The notes under the pieces are model-generated. The model had not been told where the DNA came from. It did not search any database and was given only the letters and a program-made list of their open reading frames with translations. Below are positions 8,094-15,677 of a stretch of 36,447 nt of DNA, one piece after another (positions within the stretch are counted from its first letter, which is position 1; every line of letters begins with the position of its first letter). The DNA is from Sunxiuqinia sp. Its GTDB lineage: Bacteria > Bacteroidota > Bacteroidia > Bacteroidales > Prolixibacteraceae. The position numbers were made by a program, and so were the translations under genes. The stretch spans positions 1-36,447 of the forward strand of contig QKCF01000262.1 of NCBI GenBank assembly GCA_003246935.1, given 5' to 3'.

Positions 8094-8903
8094 TCAGTCA
8101 GTCCTGGTTGCTCCACGAGCCAACTGCAAAAACACGCCATTCATATCTTCCGAGTTGAATTGCTTTTTCAAATTATCCGGCTTATCGAGAGCTGCAATCC
8201 GGCCGTCCACCATAATGGAAACCCGGTCGCAATACTCTGCTTCGTCCATATAGTGAGTCGTCACAAAAATTGTTTTCCCTTCGGCGGCAGCTTCGTAAAT
8301 AAAATCCCAAAACTGACGTCGGGTGATTGGGTCTACCCCGCCGGTTGGCTCATCGAGAAACACAATCTGAGGATCGTGCAAAAGAGCAACCGAGAAAGCC
8401 AGTTTTTGTTTCCACCCCAATGGTAGTGATGCAATCAGTTTATCCCGTTCCGGTTCCAGCCCCAGCTTTTTCAGCAAGAGATCTTCCTTCTCTTTTCGCT
8501 GTTGACGCGACAGTCCGTAAATGCCAGCGTAAAAGCGAATATTTTCAGCAATGGTCATATCCTCATACAAAGAGAACTTCTGGCTCATATAGCCAATATT
8601 GCGTTTGATTAATTCAGCCTGTTTGTAAACGTCGTAACCACCAACCGTCAGTTCACCGGATGTTGGACTACTCAAACCGCATAGAATCCGCATGGCGGTC
8701 GTTTTTCCGGCGCCGTTAGCTCCCAGAAAGCCAAAGATCTCCCCCTTGTACACTTCAAAAGTCAGGTGATCGTTAGCTACAAAGTGCCCGAATTTCTTGA
8801 CCAAATTCTTGACTGATATTACCGGAATACGCTTCGTTGAAAAGTCATCAGTCACAGTCTCAGTTTGCAGTCCACTTTTATCATCATTCTCTTTCATCAT
8901 CAT
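8094..8903 (-). CDS. ABC transporter ATP-binding protein (second YbhF half)
   Basis: This 269-aa nucleotide-binding subunit has Walker A GANGAGKTT, a variant signature LPLGWKQK in place of LSGGxxQ, Walker B IVFLDEP and the H-loop in VTTHYMDEAEYCDRV. The degenerate LPLGW signature is the one I associate with the C-terminal half of E. coli YbhF, so with the gene upstream it makes a split YbhF. The ABC fold begins at about residue 28 (PVISVKNLVKKFG). The first 27 residues are an extension partly encoded by a copy of the ACTGAGACTG repeat (residues LQTETVTDD). The start codon overlaps the stop of the four-helix-bundle gene as ATGA, implying translational coupling to that foreign gene. A later start would remove the repeat-encoded stretch, but no in-frame Met exists before the ABC fold. 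Confidence 0.92.
   Translation of the reverse strand: MMMKENDDKSGLQTETVTDDFSTKRIPVISVKNLVKKFGHFVANDHLTFEVYKGEIFGFLGANGAGKTTAMRILCGLSSPTSGELTVGGYDVYKQAELIKRNIGYMSQKFSLYEDMTIAENIRFYAGIYGLSRQQRKEKEDLLLKKLGLEPERDKLIASLPLGWKQKLAFSVALLHDPQIVFLDEPTGGVDPITRRQFWDFIYEAAAEGKTIFVTTHYMDEAEYCDRVSIMVDGRIAALDKPDNLKKQFNSEDMNGVFLQLARGATRTD
8849..8878. repeat. ACTGAGACTG-type repeat inside ATPase N-terminal codons
   Basis: CAGTCACAGTCTCAGT and the following TTGCAGTCC form a copy of the dispersed repeat in the orientation opposite to the copy at 9293-9317. The two copies flank the four-helix-bundle gene, with CAGTCTCAGT at 8855-8864 against ACTGAGACTG at 9297-9306. Confidence 0.6.
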
Positions 8904-9274
8904 TCATTTTCTTTACATCCAAACTTTCCAGGGTGCTGAATCATGTAATTGATGAGCCTTCCAATTTCCAGTGTTTCATTGTACATCTTCTCGTACTCCT
9001 CTTTTGAAACATAGCCACATGACAATGCTAAATCTAACCAAACAGCCGTTTCACTATTCTCAGCATCAGAATCTGTCAGTTTACTGATAAAGTTTTTAAC
9101 ATACATCCGCTTTCGATAAGCCTCCGCCATATTCGCGCAAACAGACCGAGAGGCTCTCCTAATCTGATCCGTCAAAGAATAAGTTTCTTCTTTCGGGAAT
9201 TGCGTTGAAACTTGAAAAATCGTCATTGACAACTTAAAGGCTTTCTGATATGCCATTAATTCTTTAAAATCCAT
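8900..9274 (-). CDS. Four-helix-bundle protein (23S rRNA intervening-sequence type)
   Basis: This 124-aa all-helical protein has the typical start FKELMAYQKAFKLSMTIF, the mid-protein segment SLTDQIRRASRSVCANMAEAYRK (usually QLRRAAxSIxxNIAEG in the family) and a C-terminal LIxYMI segment. The family is best known from proteins encoded in intervening sequences of 23S rRNA genes and as isolated genes scattered in Bacteroidota genomes; its molecular role is unknown. Here it sits between two ABC ATPase genes of one operon, 20 bases after one and overlapping the next by 4. Copies of a short repeat in opposite orientation lie at both sides, which suggests insertion as a unit. Confidence 0.92.
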   Translation of the reverse strand: MDFKELMAYQKAFKLSMTIFQVSTQFPKEETYSLTDQIRRASRSVCANMAEAYRKRMYVKNFISKLTDSDAENSETAVWLDLALSCGYVSKEEYEKMYNETLEIGRLINYMIQHPGKFGCKENE

Positions 9275-9292
9275 AACTGAATATTCTTAACT

Positions 9293-9317
9293 GGTTACTG
9301 AGACTGAACACTGCGAC
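9293..9317. repeat. ACTGAGACTG-type repeat at 3' end of the first ATPase gene
   Basis: GGTTACTGAGACTG and the following AACACTGCGACT cover the stop codon and the last codons of the ATPase gene, so its C-terminal SVQSQ is repeat-encoded. It is the inverted counterpart of the copy at 8849-8878. Confidence 0.6.
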
Positions 9318-10221
9318 TTTCTCTTGTCATCAGTGCCATAAACACATCCTCAATACCAGCCCTAATAAACGAGCTTTGTATATTCTGATGGTTTAATTGT
9401 TCAAGATACGCTGTAACTGTTTCGGGCTTTACCTGCTTGTCGACAGGCGTTACGTGCACGAATTGACCAAAAGCGTAAGCAGTTTCTACCTGATCCCATT
9501 GTCGCAAATCATGGATCAACCGGTGCATTTCGTCGGAGCGAACAGCCAAAAGCGGACGATCGTAATTACTGACAATCTGCTCGGGAGAATCAATGCTGAG
9601 AATTTCACCTTTCTGCATCAATGCAACCCGGTCGCACAATCCCGCTTCATCCATATAGGGGGTTGATACCAAAATGGTGATTCCTTGCTGCTGCAACTTC
9701 TTCAGCATCTCCCAAAATTCTTTCCGTGAAACCGCGTCAACACCCGTTGTTGGCTCATCCAAAACCAAAATCTCAGGTTTATGGATCAGCGCACACGAAA
9801 GGGCCAGTTTTTGCTTCATTCCTCCGGATAGTCTTCCTGCCAAGCGATTTTTGAATGGCTCAATCTGCACGTAAATGTCCTTGATCAGATCGTAATTCTC
9901 TTCAATCGTAGTTCCGAACACCGTTGCAAAAAACGACAGGTTTTCCTCAACTGTCAAATCCTGATAGAGCGAAAATCGACCGGGCATATAACCAACGAGA
10001 CGGCGAATCTTACGGTAGTCCTTAACCACATCAAGGCCGGCCATCTTTGCTTCCCCTCCGCCAGGTAAGAGCAGAGTCATCAGAATACGCATCAGGCTGG
10101 TCTTACCGGCACCATCGGGCCCAATCAGTCCAAACAACTCTCCTTTCTCCACTGAAAAAGAAATGTCTTTTAGTGCTTGAACGTCATTGTAAGATTTTGA
10201 TATTTGGCGTACTTCAATCAT
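9295..10221 (-). CDS. ABC transporter ATP-binding protein (first YbhF half)
   Basis: This 308-aa nucleotide-binding subunit has Walker A GPDGAGKTS, Q-loop region GYMPGRFSLYQDLTVEENL, canonical signature LSGGMKQK, Walker B ILVLDEPTTGVD and H-loop VSTPYMDEAGLCDRV. The C-terminal 90 residues form an extra regulatory domain common in drug-export ATPases. GPDGAGK (Asp instead of Asn) and PGRFSLY are features of the YbhF N-terminal half, so this gene and the next encode what is one fused protein in E. coli. Two active sites form between this subunit and its LPLGW partner to power the ABC-2 permeases. It follows the HlyD gene by 25 bases. The last few residues are encoded by a dispersed repeat and are not expected to matter. 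Confidence 0.94.
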   Translation of the reverse strand: MIEVRQISKSYNDVQALKDISFSVEKGELFGLIGPDGAGKTSLMRILMTLLLPGGGEAKMAGLDVVKDYRKIRRLVGYMPGRFSLYQDLTVEENLSFFATVFGTTIEENYDLIKDIYVQIEPFKNRLAGRLSGGMKQKLALSCALIHKPEILVLDEPTTGVDAVSRKEFWEMLKKLQQQGITILVSTPYMDEAGLCDRVALMQKGEILSIDSPEQIVSNYDRPLLAVRSDEMHRLIHDLRQWDQVETAYAFGQFVHVTPVDKQVKPETVTAYLEQLNHQNIQSSFIRAGIEDVFMALMTRESRSVQSQ

Positions 10222-10246
10222 TTTAAGTAGTGCTCAGTCTATGTAA

Positions 10247-11128
10247 TCACTTAAAGTTCGCTTCTCCGGGCATTCCGATTTTCAACCGCCCGTCATTCTT
10301 CACTTTTACTTTAACTGCATAAACCAGCTTCACCCGTTCTTCTTTGGTTTGAATAATTTTAGGCGTAAACTCAGCTTCCGAAGAAATCCAGCTAACTACG
10401 CCGTTCAGGCTTTGGTTAGTCTTCTTGTCCTCGTCAATCAACACTTCCACTGATTGTCCAATTTTGACATGCGGCAGTTGATCACCACTAACATACACCC
10501 GAAGATCGAGTTCTGACAGATCGGCTAATTTGACCAACGCTTTAGCCGGAGCAGCCAGTTCGCCGAGTTCTGTATATTTTTCAAGAATAGTTCCATTTAC
10601 GGGGCTTTTTATCACCGACTTATCCAGCTGATTTTGTGCCGATGCGATTTGGGCTTGCAACACCTCCATTTCACTGTCGATAGCCACAAACTGTGTTTGC
10701 TGACTCTGGATTTGTTGTTCGAGTACCCGCACCTGACCATCAATGTCGTCCACTTGTTGTTGAGTCGCAGCCTTGTCGGAAAACAGCTTATGTACCCGCT
10801 CCTGGGTAATTTTTGCATTTTTCAGTTGCTGTTTTAAGACGTCAATTTGAGACCGGAGATTAACTTTCTTTACTGCAATAGCATTCATTTGCGCTTGCAA
10901 TTGTAGGATCTGAAGGCTGACGGTACTGCTGTCGATCACCGCCAACACATCACCTTGTTTCACCTGACGCCCTTCTTCCCCTTCAAACCGTACCAATTTG
11001 CCGGCAATCTCTGAAGAAATAATGGTTTCGTCAGCCTCGAAGTTTCCGTAAGCATCCGATGTCTCATCGCCGTTTTTACAGGCCGCTGCCATCACAACAA
11101 GCAATAGTAAAAGATAAATTCGATTCAT
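10247..11128 (-). CDS. HlyD-family periplasmic adaptor, lipoprotein
   Basis: The protein is 293 aa from the chosen start MNRIYLLLLLVVMAAAC, which begins a lipoprotein signal with the lipobox AAAC; an upstream non-ATG extension to 11236 overlaps the TolC gene and has no signal character. Order of parts: lipidated N-terminus, a first biotinyl-lipoyl half with IISSEIAGKLVRF and GDVLAVIDSS, a long alpha-hairpin coiled coil (about residues 75-170, rich in Gln, with LQLQAQM and VRVLEQQIQSQQTQF), a second lipoyl half with IKSPVNGTILEKYTELGE, and a beta-barrel segment ending in the membrane-proximal region. It bridges the inner-membrane ABC exporter and the TolC-family outer-membrane channel encoded just upstream (16-base gap). 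It corresponds to E. coli YbhG. Confidence 0.93.
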   Translation of the reverse strand: MNRIYLLLLLVVMAAACKNGDETSDAYGNFEADETIISSEIAGKLVRFEGEEGRQVKQGDVLAVIDSSTVSLQILQLQAQMNAIAVKKVNLRSQIDVLKQQLKNAKITQERVHKLFSDKAATQQQVDDIDGQVRVLEQQIQSQQTQFVAIDSEMEVLQAQIASAQNQLDKSVIKSPVNGTILEKYTELGELAAPAKALVKLADLSELDLRVYVSGDQLPHVKIGQSVEVLIDEDKKTNQSLNGVVSWISSEAEFTPKIIQTKEERVKLVYAVKVKVKNDGRLKIGMPGEANFK

Positions 11129-11144
11129 AGTTATGTCCGTGTTT

Positions 11145-12407
11145 TTATTGTCCAAGTAAATTCTGATAGGCTGTTTTTGCCAACTCCAACTGCACTTTAT
11201 GCGTTTCGAAAGTGATTTGCGCAGCCATTTCTGCATTCAAGTCCTGCAAATAATCGGCAGTAGTAATTGTTCCGTTTTCAAGCTTTGAGGCTGAACTTTT
11301 CGAAATACGCTCTTGTAGCCCGATTAGCTCCTGATCGCTTTCAAGCAGCTGTTGCAATTGTTTCATTTTCCGACTTTCTCCATCCAGTGCAATGTTGATA
11401 TTTCGCTCAAATTGATCCTGCTGTGTTTGCACCATCTCTTGCTGAAGCTGAATCACCTCTTTGCTACGTTTTGTTTGTTTCCAGTCGAAAGGAGTCCAAC
11501 TCATTCCGATACCAATCAGGTAATATGTATCGAAATCATTATTCAGCATATTTAAGGCCGGGCGCCCGTAGCCTGCTTGTCCAAAACCGAAGACTTTCGG
11601 ATTCCGGGCTTTTTGCGTCAGCCCTGCCGAAGCTTCCAACAGATCGGTTTGCTGGCTGAACAACTCCATTTCAGGACGTTGTATTTCAATTGCCGGTGAA
11701 ACTTCGGTGAGCTCAATCCCCAGCTCTTTCAGATCTTCCGTTTCTTTTCCTGTCAGGATAGCCAAGGCAGCCAGCGTAGTTTCCCGATTCGACTGCAATT
11801 CCAGCTGCTGCTGTTTCACTTTGACTAACTCTGCCAAAACCTGATCCAGATCCGACTGCAGGATGGCTCCATTTGACAAGGCTCCTTCCATCTGCATTTT
11901 CCTGGCTTCCAGTGTTTCCTGTTTTTTAGCCAAAAGTTCCAGATTTTGTTGGAGCAAGAAGGAAGCAAAAAACAAATTATTCACCTGCTCTTTAACCTTG
12001 TACAAATCGACCTCTACACCTTGCTGATTCGCAGACTCCTGTGCTCTTTCCACCTGGCTTCGAGCTTTCGACACACCACCATCCCAAATATTTTGTTTCA
12101 CATCGAGATATGCTTTGTACTGGTCTTTTGATACCGTTGGAATATTGACTCCAGATAAAGAGATGCCTACGTGTGTTACATCCGATTGATAGCTGGCCTG
12201 GGCGTTCACCCCTACCTGAGGTAACCAAGCAGTCCGGATATTCTCCGTTTTTAACTCGGCCATCTGCTTGTACAAATCCTTTTGGTTCAGCAACGGATGC
12301 ACTTCTCGAGCCCACTGCTGACAATCGCTTAATGTTACTGCTTGCTGGGCAAAAAGCCACTGTGCAGACAGCAAAAACATGACAAGTAAACGAATTCTGA
12401 TCTTCAT
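11145..12407 (-). CDS. TolC-family outer membrane efflux protein
   Basis: This 420-aa protein opens with signal peptide RIRLLVMFLLSAQWLFA, cleaved before QQAVTLSDCQQWA. The rest shows the two-fold repeated long helices and beta strands of OEP/TolC proteins (for example KTENIRTAWLPQVGVNAQASY and the second-half TQKARNPKVFGFGQAGYGRP). It forms a trimeric outer-membrane channel that receives substrate from the HlyD adaptor. It is the second gene of the operon, 9 bases after the TetR regulator and 16 bases before HlyD. Substrate specificity cannot be judged from the channel. Confidence 0.93.
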   Translation of the reverse strand: MKIRIRLLVMFLLSAQWLFAQQAVTLSDCQQWAREVHPLLNQKDLYKQMAELKTENIRTAWLPQVGVNAQASYQSDVTHVGISLSGVNIPTVSKDQYKAYLDVKQNIWDGGVSKARSQVERAQESANQQGVEVDLYKVKEQVNNLFFASFLLQQNLELLAKKQETLEARKMQMEGALSNGAILQSDLDQVLAELVKVKQQQLELQSNRETTLAALAILTGKETEDLKELGIELTEVSPAIEIQRPEMELFSQQTDLLEASAGLTQKARNPKVFGFGQAGYGRPALNMLNNDFDTYYLIGIGMSWTPFDWKQTKRSKEVIQLQQEMVQTQQDQFERNINIALDGESRKMKQLQQLLESDQELIGLQERISKSSASKLENGTITTADYLQDLNAEMAAQITFETHKVQLELAKTAYQNLLGQ

Positions 12408-12416
12408 AAAATTTTC

Positions 12417-13028
12417 TTATTCTGGTTGAATACCTTTCAGTACAAAAGATTTGACTTCCTGTTTTCGCTCAGCCAAAAATTGACTCAGAGCTTTATCATC
12501 TCCGGGAAAAGCAACATGACTAATCATCGGACGTGCAGCAAAAGGGAAAACGCACAAACCAATCACATTTACCACTAAATGTTCCGGTCTCATTTTCCGA
12601 ATCAGATCTTGATCCATTGCCTCCTGCAAGATTTTCAGAATCGGCTGAATTGAAAACTCCTTTTTCTCGATGAAACTGAAAAACGGTGTTGCATTGCGGT
12701 TCATCTCTTTAATGATAAAAGCAGGTAGAAACGGGTACTTCAGAAGCAAATCAATATAGGTATCAATCACTGTTTCGACTTTCTCCAATATCGGAAGGTC
12801 CGATTGCAAAATTTGACCAATACGGGGAAATGCAATACCAACCAACTTGGAAAAAATGGCATCGAAAAGCTTCTCTTTGCTTCTGAAATAATAGTGGAGT
12901 AAAGCTTTATTGATTCCTGCCAGATCGGCAATCTCCTGCATCCGGGCACCATCCATGCCTTTTTGCACAAAGACATCGGTTGCCGCATCAATAATCTTTT
13001 CTTCCGTATTATCTTTTTTTATTTCCAT
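12417..13028 (-). CDS. TetR/AcrR-family transcriptional regulator, operon leader
   Basis: This 203-aa repressor has its helix-turn-helix at about residues 10-55: ATDVFVQKGMDGARMQEIADLAGINKALLHYYFRSKEKLF, with the family YYFxSKExLF motif. The C-terminal ligand-binding domain (about 60-203) is helical and carries no recognisable specificity. It is the first gene of the exporter operon, 9 bases before the TolC gene, analogous to E. coli cecR ahead of ybhGFSR. Two TTAAC-N6-GTTAA palindromes lie directly upstream, one at the predicted transcription start, so autorepression with induction by a transported compound is the likely circuit. Confidence 0.94.
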   Translation of the reverse strand: MEIKKDNTEEKIIDAATDVFVQKGMDGARMQEIADLAGINKALLHYYFRSKEKLFDAIFSKLVGIAFPRIGQILQSDLPILEKVETVIDTYIDLLLKYPFLPAFIIKEMNRNATPFFSFIEKKEFSIQPILKILQEAMDQDLIRKMRPEHLVVNVIGLCVFPFAARPMISHVAFPGDDKALSQFLAERKQEVKSFVLKGIQPE

Positions 13029-13042
13029 CTTATCTTTCTGGT

Positions 13043-13058
13043 TTAACCAAACAGTTAA
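13043..13058. promoter_or_regulatory. Candidate TetR operator, proximal
   Basis: TTAAC at 13043-13047 and GTTAA at 13054-13058 form a perfect palindrome with a 6-base centre (CAAACA), 15 bases upstream of the TetR start codon and covering the expected transcription start of the -7 box at 13067-13074. Confidence 0.6.
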
Positions 13059-13066
13059 TTACTCGA

Positions 13067-13074
13067 CAAACATA
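13067..13074 (-). promoter_or_regulatory. Promoter -7 box of the TetR-exporter operon
   Basis: On the minus strand this is TATGTTTG, a perfect match to the Bacteroidota TAnnTTTG element, with a TTG 20 bases upstream as a -33 candidate. Initiation is expected near 13060, overlapping the proximal operator. Confidence 0.6.
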
Positions 13075-13114
13075 GACTATTTTGAAATACGCGCCAATAA
13101 TTTTGACCAATTAC

Positions 13115-13132
13115 TTTAACTATTTGGTTAAA
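13115..13132. promoter_or_regulatory. Candidate TetR operator, distal
   Basis: TTTAAC at 13115-13120 and GTTAAA at 13127-13132 form a perfect 6-bp inverted repeat with a 6-base centre. Its sequence is the inverse of the proximal site with one mismatch over 17 bases. Centres are 73 bp apart, close to seven helical turns. Confidence 0.6.
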
Positions 13133-13179
13133 AATAAAGAAAAAGAGATCTACTCCATGTGTAAAAGGAAATCTACTAT

Positions 13180-14103
13180 CTAAAATGTCCTTTTTTTTTG
13201 TGACTTTCGATTGGAGTAATTCATAATCAACAAAGATGAAGCGATAATCATCATGCCAACAATCGAATAAAACTCGGGGTGCTCATCGGGCATAATTGCC
13301 CAACTAAGAATCGCGCCGGAAACAGGGATCAAAAATTTCCATGTATTTAACTCAGATACTTTTACTCCGGGACGGCTGAGCAACGTGAACCAGATTGCAA
13401 ATGCGGCTGCAGACAGGAAACTTAGCCAGCCCAAAGACACAAAATATTCGGTAGATACAGCTCGTAAACCATATCCTTCAATAGGAACAGAGATCAATAT
13501 CAAAGCAATGCCACCAAAAAATAACGATGCTGAACTTAACACTACTGGCGACAAATCTTTGGGTTTCTTGGTAACTAACACATTCGCAAAGCCGGAAACC
13601 AGGTTATTACACAGTAGCAATGCAACTCCCAATAAACTAATCTGCTGCCCCACTGGCAGCGCAGACCGGCTGAAAGTTATCAATGCAACTCCGATTACAC
13701 CGAAAACAATGCTGACACTTTTCAGCCAGTCCATCTTATCGTTATACAAGGTAAAGTGTGACACGACAGAAATAAACAAAGGGGACGAACCAATTATCAT
13801 CGCAGAAACGGCTGCCGGCAACAGATTTATACCGGAGTAAAACAACATGTAAATGAGAACAGTCTGCAAAAGCGATACTTTAGCAATAAACTTCCAGCCC
13901 GTCTTTACTTCCTTCCAATAAGTTTTGAGGTTGTTAAAATAAAGCATGATCATCAATCCGGAGATCGTAAAACGCACTCCTGCAAACTGAAAGGGTGTAT
14001 GATACTTTAATCCAATCTTTACGCCAACGAAAGCTGAAGACCATAATAAGCAGGCAATTATTGCTAAAAAAATTGTGTTTGAAAAAATAGACTTTTTAAT
14101 CAT
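13180..14103 (-). CDS. EamA/DMT-family transporter
   Basis: This 307-aa protein has about ten hydrophobic helices arranged as two EamA repeats (about residues 10-140 and 155-295). The start IIACLLWSSAFVGVKIGLKYHTPFQFAG matches the family, with WSSAFVGxK in helix 1 and a typical positively charged tail SNRKSQKKRTF. Members export amino acids, metabolites or nucleotide sugars; the substrate here is unknown. It is monocistronic in appearance: the exporter operon's promoter lies downstream of it on the same strand, and the ECF sigma gene is divergent. The stop lies next to a run of nine T residues at 13190-13199 that encodes the Lys-rich end. Confidence 0.93.
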   Translation of the reverse strand: MIKKSIFSNTIFLAIIACLLWSSAFVGVKIGLKYHTPFQFAGVRFTISGLMIMLYFNNLKTYWKEVKTGWKFIAKVSLLQTVLIYMLFYSGINLLPAAVSAMIIGSSPLFISVVSHFTLYNDKMDWLKSVSIVFGVIGVALITFSRSALPVGQQISLLGVALLLCNNLVSGFANVLVTKKPKDLSPVVLSSASLFFGGIALILISVPIEGYGLRAVSTEYFVSLGWLSFLSAAAFAIWFTLLSRPGVKVSELNTWKFLIPVSGAILSWAIMPDEHPEFYSIVGMMIIASSLLIMNYSNRKSQKKRTF

Positions 14104-14252
14104 GCTGCAAAGTTGTACTTATTTTCAAGTTCGCCCAACAAAATAGAAATCCTAACCGCAAAGTTTTCAAAGTCTTCAACTAATGAACTTCGCTTTCTAA
14201 ATATTACACCAGACAGTGACGCAGATCAAAATAAACGCCTCACCCCTTCGTT

Positions 14253-14287
14253 TTGTAAAATGTAACTTTTTACAATTACTATATTTG
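14253..14287 (+). promoter_or_regulatory. Promoter region of the ECF sigma/FecR/TonB operon
   Basis: TATATTTG at 14280-14287 matches the Bacteroidota -7 element. Immediately upstream, TTGTAAAA (14253-14260) and TTTTACAA (14268-14275) form a perfect 8-bp inverted repeat with a 7-base centre. It could be an operator; the first arm also supplies a TTG that would serve as a rather distant -33 box. Confidence 0.5.
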
Positions 14288-14317
14288 TGCAAATGCACAC
14301 AACGCAACAATTGAAGA

Positions 14318-14824
14318 ATGCAGGAAGATATTGAAGATAAAGAGTGGTTTGCGTCCATATTTGATGAACACTACGAGTATATCAGGAATTACGTTTATTA
14401 TCTGTCTGGAGACATCACTCTATCTGAAGATTTAAGTCAGGATGCCTTTCTTCAGGCTTGGGAAGAGCGACGTTCAGTCAATCGAAAGACCTTACGATCA
14501 TACTTATTTACAATTGTCCGCAACAACTATTTTAAACACTATCGGAAAAAAAATATCAAACTCAACTTTATCAATTCAATCGTCGAAGAAAATGAACAGG
14601 AATCACCAGAATTCCTGATGGAAGTCAAAGAATTCGACATGCTGGTTCAGAGCGTAATCGCTAATATACCGGATAAAACCAGGGCGATTTTTTTGATGAG
14701 TCGCATCGACTCAATGAGCTACACAGAGATTGCAGACAATTTAAAAATCAGCAATAAAGCCGTTGAGAAACACATAAGCAAAGCTCTCAAAATTGTGAAA
14801 ACGAAGCTTGACCGAAAACTTTAA
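14318..14824 (+). CDS. ECF RNA polymerase sigma factor (FecI-like, Bacteroidota type)
   Basis: This 168-aa sigma-70 family factor has region 2 at about residues 10-75 (FDEHYEYIRNYVYYLSGDITLSEDLSQDAFLQAWE) and region 4 at about 110-165 (IPDKTRAIFLMSRIDSMSYTEIADNLKISNKAVEKHISKAL). No extra domains are present. It is the first gene of a sigma, anti-sigma, TonB-receptor cassette and ends 4 bases before the FecR start. In this arrangement substrate binding by the receptor signals through its STN domain to FecR, which releases the sigma factor to transcribe the receptor genes. The target promoter is presumably its own or the internal one near 18302. Confidence 0.95.
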   Translation: MQEDIEDKEWFASIFDEHYEYIRNYVYYLSGDITLSEDLSQDAFLQAWEERRSVNRKTLRSYLFTIVRNNYFKHYRKKNIKLNFINSIVEENEQESPEFLMEVKEFDMLVQSVIANIPDKTRAIFLMSRIDSMSYTEIADNLKISNKAVEKHISKALKIVKTKLDRKL

Positions 14825-14828
14825 GCAT

Positions 14829-15677
14829 ATGAAACAAGACAAGCCAAATATTAATAAGCTGCTTTCTGGGTATAAAGTTCCGGGCACGAAAAGCAACCAT
14901 GAAGCCTACCTTCAATCTTTATCAGAAATTGAAGCGAAACAAAAACCAAAAACCCGCTACATGAATACTAGAAAAATTATTTACTGGGCAGGAAGTGTGT
15001 CTGCAGCAGCGATCATTGTCATTGCTTTTCTTTTAAATGGACTACAAACCAATCACGAATATTTAAATAACGAGCTTACAGCACAGGCAACTCAGCTTCC
15101 GGACAACAGTACCGTTTCATTAAAAACAAATTCATCGCTCCAATACAACGAAAGCATCCTGAATGGAACCCGTGCAGTTGAGATGATAGGGGAAGCTTTT
15201 TTTGAAGTCACAAAAGGGAAAACATTTAAAGTTCATTTTCCGGGCGGAAAGCTGCAGGTATTGGGAACAAAATTCAACATCCGATCATACAACAACAAAT
15301 ACGGACGTGTTGATTGCTATGAAGGATCTGTAAGGCTTGAAGTTCACGACAAGAGTATGGTACTAACCAAAGGTCAGGCAATCCGTTATTCCCCAACAAC
15401 GGTTGAAGGTCCTTTCGATTTCGACGTACAGGAAGCAATGAAAATACCGGATGGAAACTACCAGTGGATAAACCGGCCCCTGGAGGAAGTACTGACTTTT
15501 ATTTCTTCGAGAGCAGGATATGAATTGATTGCTTCTCCAAAGGTTTTAGATCTTCGATTTACAGGTACGCTCAACCTCACAAACAACAAAATTGCATTAA
15601 CCATTCTCAGCAAAGCAATGCATTTTAAATACGAGATAAAAGGCAAAAAATTAATCATCCTTGAAGAAACAAACTAG
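14829..15677 (+). CDS. FecR-family anti-sigma factor
   Basis: The protein is 282 aa from the ATG at 14829 (MKQDKPNINKLL), 4 bases after the sigma stop; an in-frame TTG at 14808 lies inside the sigma gene and was rejected. Layout: a cytoplasmic sigma-binding N-terminus of about 60 residues, one membrane helix (IIYWAGSVSAAAIIVIAFLL), then the periplasmic FecR domain with TQLPDNSTVSLKTNSSLQY, GEAFFEV and LGTKFNIRSY, and a C-terminal STN-like DUF4974 segment (RPLEEVLTFISSRAGYEL, ALTILSKAMHF). It senses the signalling domain of the TonB receptor whose gene overlaps its last 17 bases. Several domain features are shared with the second FecR at 18378, including an N-terminal block GYKVPGTKSNHEAY versus SFRVPENKDKHTAY. 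Confidence 0.93.
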   Translation: MKQDKPNINKLLSGYKVPGTKSNHEAYLQSLSEIEAKQKPKTRYMNTRKIIYWAGSVSAAAIIVIAFLLNGLQTNHEYLNNELTAQATQLPDNSTVSLKTNSSLQYNESILNGTRAVEMIGEAFFEVTKGKTFKVHFPGGKLQVLGTKFNIRSYNNKYGRVDCYEGSVRLEVHDKSMVLTKGQAIRYSPTTVEGPFDFDVQEAMKIPDGNYQWINRPLEEVLTFISSRAGYELIASPKVLDLRFTGTLNLTNNKIALTILSKAMHFKYEIKGKKLIILEETN

